Shown here in pieces: positions 11,813 through 21,489 of a stretch of 64,000 nucleotides of DNA (position 1 is the first letter of the stretch; each line of letters begins with the position of its first letter). A program made the position numbers and the translations under genes. Under the pieces are notes generated by a model that saw only the letters and a list, made by a program, of their open reading frames with translations, ran no database searches and was not told the origin of the DNA. This DNA comes from Closterium sp. NIES-65 (taxonomy: Eukaryota; Streptophyta; Zygnematophyceae; Desmidiales; Closteriaceae): the NCBI GenBank assembly GCA_948144175.1, contig CANXME010002336.1, positions 214,824 through 278,823 on the forward strand, read 5' to 3'.

Positions 11813-12820
11813 CTTCAATTGTGCTCCCTTGTCGTTCTCCAACACCAGTATTGCTGAGGGCCGCATTTCCCTCACCCTCCATCTCTCTAACCCCACCCCG
11901 ACATCCAAGGTATCTTGCTTCGCCCGTTTCAGGTACACCTCTTGCCCCTGGCTCACCCCCTTCTTCACTCTGCCCCCCAACCCTTGCTGCTGCCGCTGCT
12001 CATATCGCCTGGCATCCCTTAGCTGTGCAGTGTGGAGGTTCTCCAGCGCTGCCGGCATCACCACCCGCAGGTACCTGGCCCTGGCTTCTGATAGTGCCAC
12101 CCAGTTGGGAATGGTGCCTGCTGTCACCGTGTCTGTGAGGACCTGCGGGGCTCTTACGGGCAGGACTGGTTCACAGCCGAACAGGAGGCTGTAAGGGGAG
12201 TGATCCTTCAAAGCCGCCTGCTTCCCAAATTTGTATCCCGCTGCCACCCAATCTAATTCATCATCCCAGTCCCGCTTCCTCTTCTCCCCATATGCCCTAA
12301 GCCCTCTCTTGAGAGTCTGAACCAGCCGCTCTGTCAATCCATCACTTTGTGGGTGATAGCGTGACGTGCGCCTGTGCGTAATCCCCACCTCGTCCAACAC
12401 CTTCTTGAACTCCCCCTGGAACTCTGTCCCCTGGTCGGTTAGCACCTCTGCGCATGCTCCAAATCTGCATACCACCTGCTTCTTGAACGCTGCTGCCACA
12501 TGCCTCGAGCTCTTGCTGGGGATAGCCCTCACTTCTAGCCACTTAATCACATGCTCCACCATCAGTACTATGTACTGCTTCCCTCCCCGGCTTAGCGGCA
12601 GCTCCCCGGCTAGATCTAGGGACCATCTAAAGCCCAGGCCTCGGATGGGCAGGGACTGCAGCTCGGCCCTCGCTTGGCTGAGGCTGGCCCTGCTGCGTTG
12701 ATATGCCTCGCAGCCCTCCACCCACTTCTGCACGTGTCTGCGCATCCCCTCCCACCACCATCCCGTCTTCAGTAGCTGCACCGTCCTTTCATGCCCGAAA
12801 TGTCCAAGCTTCATGTGCAC
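11813..12820 (-). pseudogene. gypsy integrase region
   Basis: Zinc-binding start (HMKLGHFGHERTVQLL, with a WVEGCEAY segment), then the catalytic core with its DDE-type landmarks: the LDLAGELPL strand, LTDQGTEFQGEF, and the YHPQSDGLTERLVQTLKRGL helix. The C-terminal tail includes VSQGQEVYLKRAK, a gypsy-type C-terminal fold, with no chromodomain that I can recognise. In the family this enzyme inserts the element into host DNA. Confidence 0.9.
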
Positions 12821-13102
12821 CTCCTTGATCACTGGTTCCCTCTCGGTCGGGGCTTGCACCAGCTTCCACCCTTCCTCCGTCTGTATCTGCAGCTGCTGCT
12901 GGTACCACCTGTAGTGGTGCCCCCTTGCTCTTACCCTCTCTGGCATCGCTTCATCCTCCCCTGTCTCCCCCTTGACCCACCGCATGGCCTGTTCATCCTC
13001 CCAGATATCTGCTGGCCCCTTGCTTCCCCTTCCCCCGTTCGTCTCTACCTGTCTGGCCAGCAGAGTCAATGCCACTGTCGGTTCCAGTGGTGGGGGGTTT
13101 CG

Positions 13103-13465
13103 GGAGAGCCCATCTACGTGCTGTAGGGTCTTCCCAGGCCTGTGTCGGATCTGAAAATCATATTCTTGTAGCTTCATTGCCCACCGCGCGTTCCTGCCCG
13201 TCAACCCTGGTGTCGTCATCAGCCATGTTAGGAGCTGGTGATCCGTCACCAAGGTGAATTCCCGGCCCTGCAAGTACACTCTGAAGTGCCCCACCGCCCA
13301 TACTACCACTAGCCCCTCCCCAATGTAGGAACTGTACTGCGCCTCCGCCGAATTGCAGCTTCTGCTCGTGTAGGCCACTACCTTCTTCTCTCCCTTCACC
13401 TCTTGGCAAAGTATCCCCCCAATCCCTTGGCTGCTCCAGTCAGTGTAGAGGGTGAAGGGCTGGTT
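13103..13465 (-). pseudogene. gypsy RNase H region
   Basis: Recognised from FTLYTDWSSQGIGGILCQE, the VAYTSRSCNSAEAQYSSYIGEGLVVVWAV run (given here in outline: VAYTSR, EAQYSS, EGLVVVWA), FTLVTDHQLLTWL and the VDGLSR closing motif typical of Ty3/gypsy RNase H. It follows RT directly, as in the family. Confidence 0.88.
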
Positions 13466-13717
13466 TGCAGCTGGCAGTTGCAGTACGGTGGCTGTCTTCA
13501 CTGCGGCCATCAAGTCCTGCAACGCCCCCTTCTGTGCTTCCCCCCACTCCCAGGCCCTGTCCTCCCTCAATAGCCCATTCAACGCTGCTGCTCGCTTGCT
13601 GAAGTTGGGTACAAACCGCCGATAGTAGCTCAGGAAGCCCAGCACTGCCCTGAGCCCCGACTTGTCCTTGGGCTCCCGCAGCCGGTCCAAGACCTCCACC
13701 TTTGCCTGCTGGATCCC

Positions 13718-14392
13718 AATCTGCCCCCCTTTCACCTTGTATCCCAGGTACTGCACCGTCTGCTCCCCCCACCTGCACTTCTTGGGGTGGCATGTAAGCC
13801 CTGCTGCCTCTAGCGCCGCCAGCGTCTTCCCCACATCTTGCAGGTGCTGCTGCTCAGTGGTGCTGAAGATCACCACATCATCTATGCAGCAGGCCGCGCA
13901 GTCTACATCTTGCAGCACCGCATCCATAACCCCCTGGAACACGGCTGACGCATTCCTCAATCCAAAAGACATGTACAGCCACTCTTACAGCCCATCGGGC
14001 CCATGGAACGCAGTCTTCTTTATGTCCTCCTCTCTGATTTTGATTTGATTGAACCCCTGCCGCAGGTCCAGCGTCGTGAAGAAGACCCCTTCTGCTAGCC
14101 TGTCAAAGATTTCTTCCGCCATCGGCATCGGGTACGTGTCGGCTATGGTAATCTTGTTGAGCGCTCTGTAGTTGCCACACATCCTCCTGCTCAGTACCTC
14201 CTCTGTCAGGTCCTTCCTTGCAGCCACCACTGTTGGCGTAGCATATTCAGATTCGGAGCGTCTAATCAGTCCTGCTTCCAGCAGCTCCTTAATCTTCTCT
14301 TTGCATATTTCCTCATCCCCGTGCGGCATCTTCCTCCTGCGATGAAACACCGGCTCCGTGCTATTCAGTTTCAGCTCCATCTCCTTCACCTT
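13718..14392 (-). pseudogene. gypsy reverse transcriptase region
   Basis: Fingers start with ELKLNSTEPVFHRRRKMP and KIKELLEAGLIRRSESEYATP, then the NYRALNKITIADTYPMP block, TTLDLRQGFNQIKI (first catalytic Asp), the MSFGLRNASAVFQ block and the IDDVVIFS catalytic strand, then QYLGYKV. All are standard Ty3/gypsy RT signatures. The RT is in the same open frame as the methyltransferase-like domain just upstream. Confidence 0.9.
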
Positions 14393-14629
14393 GCACCGTC
14401 CCAACTCCTGCAGCGTGAAGGCAAAGCACTTCCTGTGCTTGTGCAGCAGCTCCGGCATTGCCCCCCTTCCCTCTTTACTCAGCGCCTCTCCCACCGTCCA
14501 TTGTGGTCTCTCTTCCTCCCTGCATGCCCATGCTCCTTGTGGGACCGCTACCGCATCCGTTCCCTTGGCCTCATGCCCCCAGCTCAAGACCGTCTCCCTC
14601 CACATCCTTTGAACCAGCCACCTCATCAT

Positions 14630-15541
14630 ATGCCCATCCATGGCGTTCTCCAGTGCCCTCCTCCTCTCCTCTTCACTCACCCCTGGGGCTGCTGTCACGT
14701 TCTCCCCGTACCCCATGGCCAACTCTCTCTCTAACGCCGTCGGTTCCTCCCACCGCCCCTGTCTGTGATCATACACCAAACCTGGCCCCGGCTTTCCCCC
14801 ATCCCACTTGTAGCCGGCTGCCCCCACATACGACACCAAGGTGGGCAGGGCTCTCCTCTCTCGCCCCACCTGGTTGCACGGGCAGTGTGCCTGTCTCACT
14901 GGTGCAGGAGTCCGCCCTGGTTCCAAAATGTCCTGCACCCTTCTGTCCGCCGCTCTCTTCACCCCTTCCACCTCTTCTTGCAGTTGCAGCACCGTGGCGA
15001 CGTTCTGCCAATACATCCTGAGCCGATGTGCATAAGACCCCATCCTAGCTGCGTCACAGCTGACCCCCTTCCCCAACTGTTTGCTGATTCTCTCTCTCAC
15101 CAACCGGATCGGCTCGCGGCAATCTCCTTCCAAGTCCAGATTCTCTAGCAGGTACGCCACCCTTCCCTGCCTCTCTTGCAGCCACTCCAAAATGTGGAAC
15201 AGACTCTCCATCAGCTTCGTCCTCGAGTCTTCTCCTCCCTTCCCCTTTCTAGCCCATGACACCCCTTGACACTCCCATCCTGCTACCAGTAGATCCACTT
15301 GCCCCCAGCTGGCCACCTGCGCCTCTGTCACCTGGCTCACGTCATGGAGGGTGCTGCTCATGGCACCCTGAATCACCGCCGCGCTCAGGAGCTCTGGGAA
15401 CTCGGCCTGCAGCCTCCACGCATGATGCTCCGCCATCCTCCTCACCTCTGGCGCTCGCTCTACATAGATCCACTGCTGCACCACTATCCCATTCCGGACC
15501 ACCGCTGCCAGCCCTGCCCCAATTCCGCCGAACAGCTCCAC
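14630..15541 (-). pseudogene. cytosine-5 DNA methyltransferase-like domain inside gypsy polyprotein
   Basis: About 300 residues between protease and RT resemble a C5 DNA methyltransferase, the enzyme that puts a methyl group on cytosine using S-adenosylmethionine. With residue 1 at 15544: ELFGGIGAGL (3-12) matches motif I (cofactor binding). VDLLVAGWECQGVS (83-96), followed by SRTKL (107-111), sits where motif IV and its catalytic Cys-Gln belong. YLLENL (131-136) matches motif VI. AHRLRMYWQNV (172-182) matches motif VIII. ERELAMGYGENV and RALENAMDG (272-304) fit motifs IX and X. Motif order and spacing agree with the family. The domain shares one open frame with RT, so it is part of the element and not a neighbouring host gene. 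Whether it was catalytic is not shown. Confidence 0.66.
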
Positions 15542-15814
15542 CAAGCAAATGGGCTGCTGCCAGTTGCTCTGCTTCTATGGGGCGTCCATCAGCCTCATCC
15601 TAGGCCCCTCCTTGATCTCCTCTGCCCCCACCTGTTCCTCTCCCCCTGTCTGCTGCTTCCCCACATCCTCTTTTGCGCGGGCCTGGTATGCCCTTTTTGG
15701 CTCCACCCTAACAAATTGCACTGGCAGTTGCCCCAAGGGCCCCTCCTTCCAGTACCTCGTGCGGAATTCTACCTTCTCTGTCCAGGTGCAAATGCTCATG
15801 CCCACCGCAAACAC

Positions 15815-16132
15815 TATCTCCGTCCCTACCAACACATCAAAGTCTTCGAATTCTGAAATCCCGCATTTCATCCTGATCCGGGTTTCCTGCTCCCCTCCTG
15901 GCAGCAGGGTCAGCTCTATGGGTGTCCGTGTGCATGGCATCCACTTCGGCTCCCCCCCTTCTGCTGTCATCACCAATATGCCCTTTGCCACTTGCCTCTC
16001 CGGGGCCATCAGTCCTAGCCGTTCTGCCATTCCCTTGCCTAACATCACGCTCTGTGTCCCTGTATCAATGATGGCCGTCTTCACCTTCCTCCCTTCTACC
16101 TCCATTGCTCCTGCCCCCACTAGTAGCACCGA
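15815..16132 (-). pseudogene. gypsy aspartic protease region
   Basis: Retropepsin-like segment: KVKTAIIDTGTQSVMLGKGM carries the active-site DTG, followed by a hydrophobic FDVLVGTEIV strand in the expected position for the second half of the fold. In the family it cuts the polyprotein. The protease lies between the zinc knuckles and the methyltransferase-like domain. Confidence 0.8.
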
Positions 16133-16462
16133 CGTCTGACATGCCAGTCTCTCTTGCAGGTGGTGGGCAGGAGGATTCTCCTGCGCCATAGGGTCGGGCT
16201 GGTGTCCTCGTTCCCGCTTTTTCCTGCCGTGCTCCTGCCTGCCATCCCGTCCCCCGCTCCGCAGCCCCATCTCTTCTCTCCCCCTCCATGCCATCAGGGC
16301 ACACTGAGCATCCGGCTCCACCTCCTCCCCTTCATCATCCCTGGCGTACATTCCTGCCTCGGCCTCCCACCTAGGCCCCATGGCTTGCAGCTGAGACTGT
16401 AACCTGCTGATCTGCCTTTGCAGCTCCTCTGGATTCCTCCTCACTCCCCCTTCCTTCTGATA

Positions 16463-16600
16463 GCACTCCTTGGCATCATGCCCCCGCTTCCCACAGATCT
16501 CGCACCGAGCTGCATCAGGACATTCCCTCTTTCGGTGCCCCAGCTTCCCACAGCCATCACAAACCTTGCAGTCCCTACGGAGGTGCCCCACCTGCCCGCA
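16463..16600 (-). pseudogene. gag zinc-knuckle region
   Basis: Three CCHC-type knuckles in a row: CGQVGHLRRDC, CGKLGHRKREC and CEICGKRGHDAKEC. Such knuckles bind the element's RNA in the nucleocapsid. They are followed by a charged stretch with a coiled-coil-like run (ELQRQISRLQSQLQ) before the protease. Confidence 0.88.
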
Positions 16601-16689
16601 GCGGTGGCTTGTGTGGGTATGTGCCCGCATCTCCCCTCGCGGGTCCGCCCTCCCCTTCTCCTTGTTAGTCGCGAAACGCCTCACGGGAG

Positions 16690-17500
16690 GCTGACGCGGC
16701 CTTGACGGGGCCTGAACGGGCCCTTCACGCGATCCTGATGCGTCCTGATTTCGAAATCAGCTTCGCATGGCTTTCACGGGGCATTCACGGGCCCTACACT
16801 CGAGTGAAACAGATTCGGCCCTTCGCGGGGCTTTGACGGGAGTCTCGCGGCTGAAATTTCTATCACTGTTGCTTGCCTAAGCCTTCACAAAGGCTTCTCC
16901 GTAGGTTTGACGCGAATCTGACGGGAGTCTTACGATGTGTCACAAATTTCGACCAATCAGTGTGCAACACAATTTGAAGCGAGAGAATTTCCAAAAAGTG
17001 TCACTCCAACAAACTGGTACAACAAATATATAGGTTCAAGCAAGGTACACAAGTGAGCTAGGTAACCAAACGTGTTCAACACGTTACGCCTTGCCTCGTT
17101 TCATCCCGCGTCGCACACACAACCTTTTCCACCTTCGTCGAACGCGCCTGAAGTCCGCATTTGGTTCCTTGTTGAACACGCCACAGTTTACCCACTCATT
17201 TTCCCCCGTCAACCAATTTCTCCCTGGTTCTTCACTTCTCTTTTCACCCGTCAATAATCTTCTTCACTCCTTTCGTGTTTCTCTTGCCGTAGTTCCCAAG
17301 CAATGTCGAGCTTCCTCTCTGGTTCCCAAGGCACTTTCAACACGCCACTGTCAGTCCGTCGTAGTCGTCAGTCTGAATTATGAGCGCCGTCGTTAGTGTG
17401 GTTCCGCGAACCACTCCAACACTCCTCAGGTATCATGGCTGCCGCCCATGTTGGCCAGCGGCTTCTCTCTGTTGGCTTCGGGAGGTAGGCTTCATATTTC
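16690..17500. other. unexplained 0.8-kb spacer inside the gypsy element
   Basis: Between the gag core and the zinc knuckles lies about 0.8 kb without recognisable coding content. Its right part is A+T-richer than the flanks. The left part (16690-16860) is full of short repeats of the form ACGGG/TCACG (TTCACGGGGCATTCACGGG, TTGACGGGAGTC). It could be an insertion or a diverged gag segment. I saw no clear terminal repeats or target duplication at its edges. Confidence 0.5.
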
Positions 17501-17502
17501 TG

Positions 17503-19373
17503 CTACGCCAGCTCTACCTTCCCGGCCAACTCAAACACCTCCTCCAGAGCCGCCTCTGCCCCTAACTCGTCTCCCCTCATCCTCAGCCCCCCCCCCAATG
17601 CCTCGTCCAAGCCTCCCAGGAACTTGCTAATGAGCAGGCTGTTGTCCGCGCACTTCACGTCCTCTGCCACGTTGATCAACCTATTGTAGTAGGTCAGCAG
17701 GGACTCCGCCCGTCCCCTCCGGAACTCTTGGAACTCCCTTATCCGCTCCGCCGTATGCCCTGGGAACTGCCGCTGTAGCCGCTCCAGAAACGCCTCGGTG
17801 GGGTTCTCTCCATACTTCCCTGCCCTCCATAGCAATTCCTCCATCCGCATGCGGTACAGCGTTTCTGCCTCTCCCTCCAGCGTGTTGGGTAAACTCAGGA
17901 AAAAGTCTACGGGGTCTACATTGTGCCTATCCCAGCGGTACCGCAGATTCCCCACTTGCATCAAGTAGTTTTTGAGGGTCGGCCCCGCGCGTTGGTCTTC
18001 TGAGAACCTAGCGGGCACCTCCACACGAGGCGCGCTAGCAGCACCCCCCCGCCCCTCTCCCCACGATTCGCTATATCCACCCGGCCGACTGCTCCCCACC
18101 CCTCTCGCCCTTGCCTTCAACATGCCCTCTCTGGCCTCCCGTGCCCGCTCCGCACCGTACACCAGGCTCCCGCTCTCTGGCCGACTCCACTCCGCCGCAC
18201 GACACCCTTCCTTTGGCCCTCCCCACTCCTTCGTCCGAGCCCATTGCTGTGTCGGCGGGCCATACATCCTCCGCCCCTCTCCTCTGCTTGTCTCGCGGTG
18301 CCTACGTCTCTCTGGCGACGATGACCAGGCCTCCCCACGTCCACTGGGCTGTTGGCGGTGCTCAAGCGAGTGCCCGTCTTCTTCCTCCTTGCCCCTTCTC
18401 TGGCGGCGCCCCTCTGGCGAACGGGACCCGCTGTTGTCCCTCCTCCCTCCCTGCCTGGTCCGCTCCTGCCCGCGCGTCGCGCTGCCGCGCTCCACTGACA
18501 GCCTCCAGCGCTGCTCCTGCGGCCACTGCTCCGCCCGGTCTCTCCTCCCTGGGCGCCCATATGTCTCTGGAGCGCGCGGCTCATCCTCCCACCGATTCCT
18601 GCGTGCCTGCTGCCGCTCCAGCGGCTACCCGCCGTCGCCACTCCAATCTCCCCGCTCTCCCCATCGGTCATGCGCCCTGGAATCCCCTCCACGTCCGTCT
18701 CCACGCTGCTGCTCTCTTTCTGGCGCGTGGATCCGCTCCGCCCTTCCCGCGCCCCGCTGCCTTTGTCTCCGCGTCTCGCGCTCCCTCTCATCTTGGGCTA
18801 TCCGCTCCTGCTGAAGCGCGTCCTTGGCGCGCTGCTCTTCCCCACTGCTGGCCTCGCGGCCGTGCTATCCCTCCGCCTGGCTCGCGCCAATGTTCTCGTC
18901 CGCCTGTGCGTGTTCGGCGTGTTCCGCGTCATCGCCGTGCTCGTCGAATTCCGCGGCCCGGTCTTCGTCGTCATCTCCCTCCTTGGCGCTTTCGTCCTGC
19001 AGCCCCTGGCCCTCCTCGTCCGCTTCTGCGTCTAGCGCTCCCTCCACCACTGGCCCCGCGCCGTCCGGTGTGCCCTCCGTGCGGTCGTCGCCGCGGGCAT
19101 CTCCTTCTCGTTCCCGGGGAAATTCCCCGAAGCCCTGCCAACGGCCGCGGTCGTCACGGCGCCGTCCTCGCCCCTCTTGGGAGCGGAACCTCCCTTCCTC
19201 GCAGCGCCCGTCGCTGCTTCCTCTTGACGGTCACGGGCTAAGGGAACTCGATCTGCGCGGAAGGCCGGCCTACATGGCGATCGCTCTACCGATCGCCCTC
19301 GCTCGCGTGACGGCTCGCTTTGCGGCCGTTCTTCCTCGCGACGGCTAAACATCCTACCCCAAACGCAATTCAT
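17503..19373 (-). pseudogene. gypsy gag region
   Basis: The core (about 17530-18030) is a Retrotrans_gag-type capsid domain: LKNYLMQVGNLRYRW, FFLSLPNTLEGEAE, the AFLERLQRQFPG helix and FRRGRAESLLTYYNRLINV are typical. Upstream (18030-19373) is a long Arg/Ser/Gly-rich stretch and an acidic stretch (about 18865-19050, rich in Asp/Glu/Ala). I take these as the poorly conserved N-terminal part of gag, though their frame assignment is less certain. Confidence 0.75.
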
Positions 19374-19838
19374 ATTTATCCATACTTGCGCCGGTTCAGT
19401 CCTTAGGCTTGTTATGAAAGAGCTCCCTCCCTCAACCCATAGGTTCCTCTCTTAGTGACTGCCACGGTGTGCTAGAGCTTAGATGACAAGCTGCACATTT
19501 CCCAAATGTGCGGCTCGGGATTGGTGTTCCCTGATTTCACAATTCGCCCTTCCGTCCCTTTCCCCCGTGATTCCAACCGCTTCAATTCGGTTCCCCCCTA
19601 CTACACTCCTCTACAACAATCATATCGCTACATTCTACACACCTATGCTAGTATCATTGTATAAGCTTTCCTACACATATAGTCCTTATCTTAGCATCAT
19701 AACTACACCTGCATTCTACTGTTATAACATATGCAATGGTCCGTATATTGATAAGCCAGAAGGGTACACACATGCAATGAGAGACAGCAAGGTGCTAATA
19801 TGCAGGGTAGCCTAGACTATCCAACCCTTCTGTGCCAC
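19374..19838. other. gap between gypsy gag and LINE 3' end
   Basis: About 465 bp, A+T-richer than its surroundings. It should hold the gypsy 5' untranslated region or LTR and the LINE 3' UTR (minus strand, after the stop at 19839). I could not define an LTR edge, a primer-binding site, or a poly(A) tail. Confidence 0.5.
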
Positions 19839-21112
19839 CTAGAGCTCAAGAAGAGGCTCCAGGACAGTAAAACAGTCCCCAAGGTATAATTCCTGCCCTA
19901 TCCCTCCTACAGGTGGGTTCTCTGCAACAGCCGCCTCCCCTAACTTGATCATGAGACCCACAGATTGGGCCCTCTGCAGTGCAACCGACCACCTCTGCCT
20001 GAACTGGTGCAGGAACTTCGCGGCATGATAGGATTTGGAGTCGACGTTGAAGTATCGCCGAGCCGCCGTGTCTGCAAGGAGTTTCAGGAACACAGGGACC
20101 TCAGCACAAGGGCAGCCGTAGGTCTCCACTGCGAGGGGAAAGAAACCTACTGTCTCTGGCCAGTTTTCATAGTGCTTCATCTTTTTATCCGCCTGCTCCC
20201 GGGCTGCCCATCCCCTGCCTTTCCGTGCCTCCGGGTCCCTGGTGCTAATAGGATCTGTGACCGTGACATCACACACCCAAACCGCCCCACTACTTTTGTC
20301 TGTCATGGTAAAATCTGCCGTCTGCTCCTCTATGGGGCAGTAGACGTTTGTCTCCCTATGTACTATGAACCCCGCATCTTGCGCCATGCTGATACACGCG
20401 TTGCGGAGTTCGTTATGAGTATTCGTCCGGTGCTTCCCCGTGGCGCACCGGAAGAGGTGGTTGGGGAGGCGCGGGTCTGTGATAGCGATGTGTTCTGCAC
20501 AGTCACACTTCTTCGGAGTACAGAAAGGGAGGCCCAACCGGAAGCGCACGGCGTTGCTGAAGTGTACCGGGCCGATGCGACGTGAGGACGCTACCGGTAT
20601 CGCCGTCAGCCAGACCCTTGTGCCGTAGCCTGTGAGTGAGAACATTCCCTGTGTGTGCCCAGAGAGTGGATTCAGTCTCATTCGTCTCGTCTCTTGGACC
20701 TGTACCGCGTACCTACTCCCCTGTAATTTCAGGGCCAGAGTGTGCTGGAGCTTGATGTCCGACCGAGAGAGCCGCTCCTGGTAAACTACGTCGCGTGCGT
20801 CAGAGGGCAGGGCAGTCTCGCACTCTGTGAGCCAGAAGTGAAGCGGTGTGGTGACGTCCCGGGGCAGAATCATGTGGCCGTGTGCTCGGGTTAGTGCTGT
20901 GGCTGGTGCTAGCGTCAGGGAGGAAAAGAAGAGCGCGGCCTGTGTGAAGCTGGCTATGAAGCCGTAGACGCCTTCTACGAGTGGGTCCGTGATTCCTAGG
21001 CCGCCCAAGGATGATGGAAGCGAGGCCTGCGCCCACACTCTCAACTGCTCCGTGCTACAAGTAGGGACTCTAATCCCGCAGGATGTCAGGAGCGCGGCTA
21101 GGAGGTCTCTCT
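19839..21112 (-). pseudogene. LINE C-terminal zinc finger and restriction-like endonuclease region
   Basis: About 420 residues ending at 19839. It opens with RDLLAALLTSCGIRV and the SLPSSLGGLGI block seen after the thumb in many LINEs. A Cys/His cluster follows (with residue 1 at 21044: C180, C182, H196, C200, H205, H210; local text HLFRCATGKHRTNTHNELR). Then comes TADFTM (242-247) and VWVCDVTVTDP (255-265), with lysines at 287-288 (QADKKMK). This order, zinc cluster, HNELR, PD-like Asp, second Asp in DVTV, then Lys, matches the restriction-like endonuclease of R2-like LINEs, which nicks the target DNA. The first motif reads AD here rather than the usual PD. The extreme C-terminus (HQFRQRWSVALQRAQ) is conserved between both copies in the window. 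Confidence 0.7.
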
Positions 21113-21315
21113 GTCAGAATCCCAACCACTAGACCATTGGGATGAAAGGGCTTGTTTCAGTAGCGGGTCAGTGCGCCCATAACCCCCCAGGCGAACGCGC
21201 CTGTAACCCTCTCCAGGATCAATCGGGCATCCACAGTGCAGATCTACTGACACCCCCCCACACTGGGAGGTCCAGGACTAAGCACAGCGGCAACGGCCTA
21301 CATGTGCATACACCG

Positions 21316-21326
21316 GGACTCGAACC
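21316..21326 (-). promoter_or_regulatory. Pol III box B of the SINE head
   Basis: GGTTCGAGTCC on the minus strand is an exact match to the box B consensus (GGTTCGANTCC) and lies 33 bp after box A, within the spacing found in tRNA genes and SINEs. Confidence 0.75.
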
Positions 21327-21359
21327 CGAGACCGCTCTGATACCATGTCAGAATCCCAA

Positions 21360-21370
21360 CCACTAGACCA
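21360..21370 (-). promoter_or_regulatory. Pol III box A of the SINE head
   Basis: TGGTCTAGTGG on the minus strand fits the internal RNA polymerase III box A consensus. A second box A lies at 21126-21136 in the truncated next unit. Confidence 0.7.
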
Positions 21371-21489
21371 TTGGGATAAAAGGGCTTGTTTTAGTAGCGG
21401 GTCAGTGCGCCTATAACCCCCCAGGCGAACGCGCCTGTAACCCTCTCCAGGATCAATCGGGCATCCACAGTGCAGATCTACTGACACTC

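Larger units (their letters stand above)
11699..19373 (-). mobile_element. Ty3/gypsy element with methyltransferase-like domain
   Basis: Minus-strand gypsy-type LTR retrotransposon fossil. Reading on its own strand, the order is gag (about 19370-17500), an unexplained spacer, CCHC zinc knuckles, aspartic protease, a cytosine-5 methyltransferase-like domain, reverse transcriptase, RNase H and integrase (ending at 11699). RT before integrase makes it Ty3/gypsy. I found no clear LTR pair: the 3' side runs into a CT microsatellite and the 5' side into a sequence-poor gap. It is broken (about four or more breaks), but long stretches remain readable, so it is not very ancient. A second fragment of the same family lies at 23016-23663. 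Confidence 0.88.
21117..21488 (-). mobile_element. tRNA-Glu-derived SINE, partial tandem dimer, inserted in the LINE
   Basis: On the minus strand a tRNA-like head runs from about 21377 to 21305. It begins TCCCAATGGTCTAGTGG and contains GGGTTCGAGTCCCGG, both very close to plant-type tRNA-Glu as I remember it, but the anticodon-arm part is replaced and no acceptor stem closes, so it is not a working tRNA. A unique tail follows down to about 21147. The block 21351-21488 repeats the block 21117-21254 almost exactly, giving a 234-bp period and about 1.6 units. LINE coding resumes on both sides (…LLPRDTWAQ before, RDLLAALL… after), so the SINE sits inside the LINE and is younger. Confidence 0.72.

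Noticed and set aside
10592-11857. Ser/Leu-rich and Arg/Glu-rich proteins across 10.9 and 11.6 kb
   Set aside because: These frames are translations of (CT)n and (GA)n microsatellites extended into neighbouring sequence.
11699-12150. Chromodomain at the gypsy C-terminus
   Set aside because: The tail after the integrase core is basic and lacks the aromatic-cage pattern of chromodomains.
14630-15541. Independent host DNA methyltransferase gene
   Set aside because: The domain is continuous in frame with gypsy RT and follows the gypsy protease on the same strand, so it belongs to the element.
18111-19348. Plus-strand Pro/Ser/Arg-rich open frames opposite gypsy gag
   Set aside because: They are the antisense of a G+C-rich gag region and show no family motif; the minus-strand frame has the capsid domain.
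21305-21377. Functional tRNA-Glu gene
   Set aside because: Box A and box B regions match, but the anticodon arm is replaced and the 3' end does not pair with the 5' acceptor bases. The sequence is repeated with a tail, as in a SINE.
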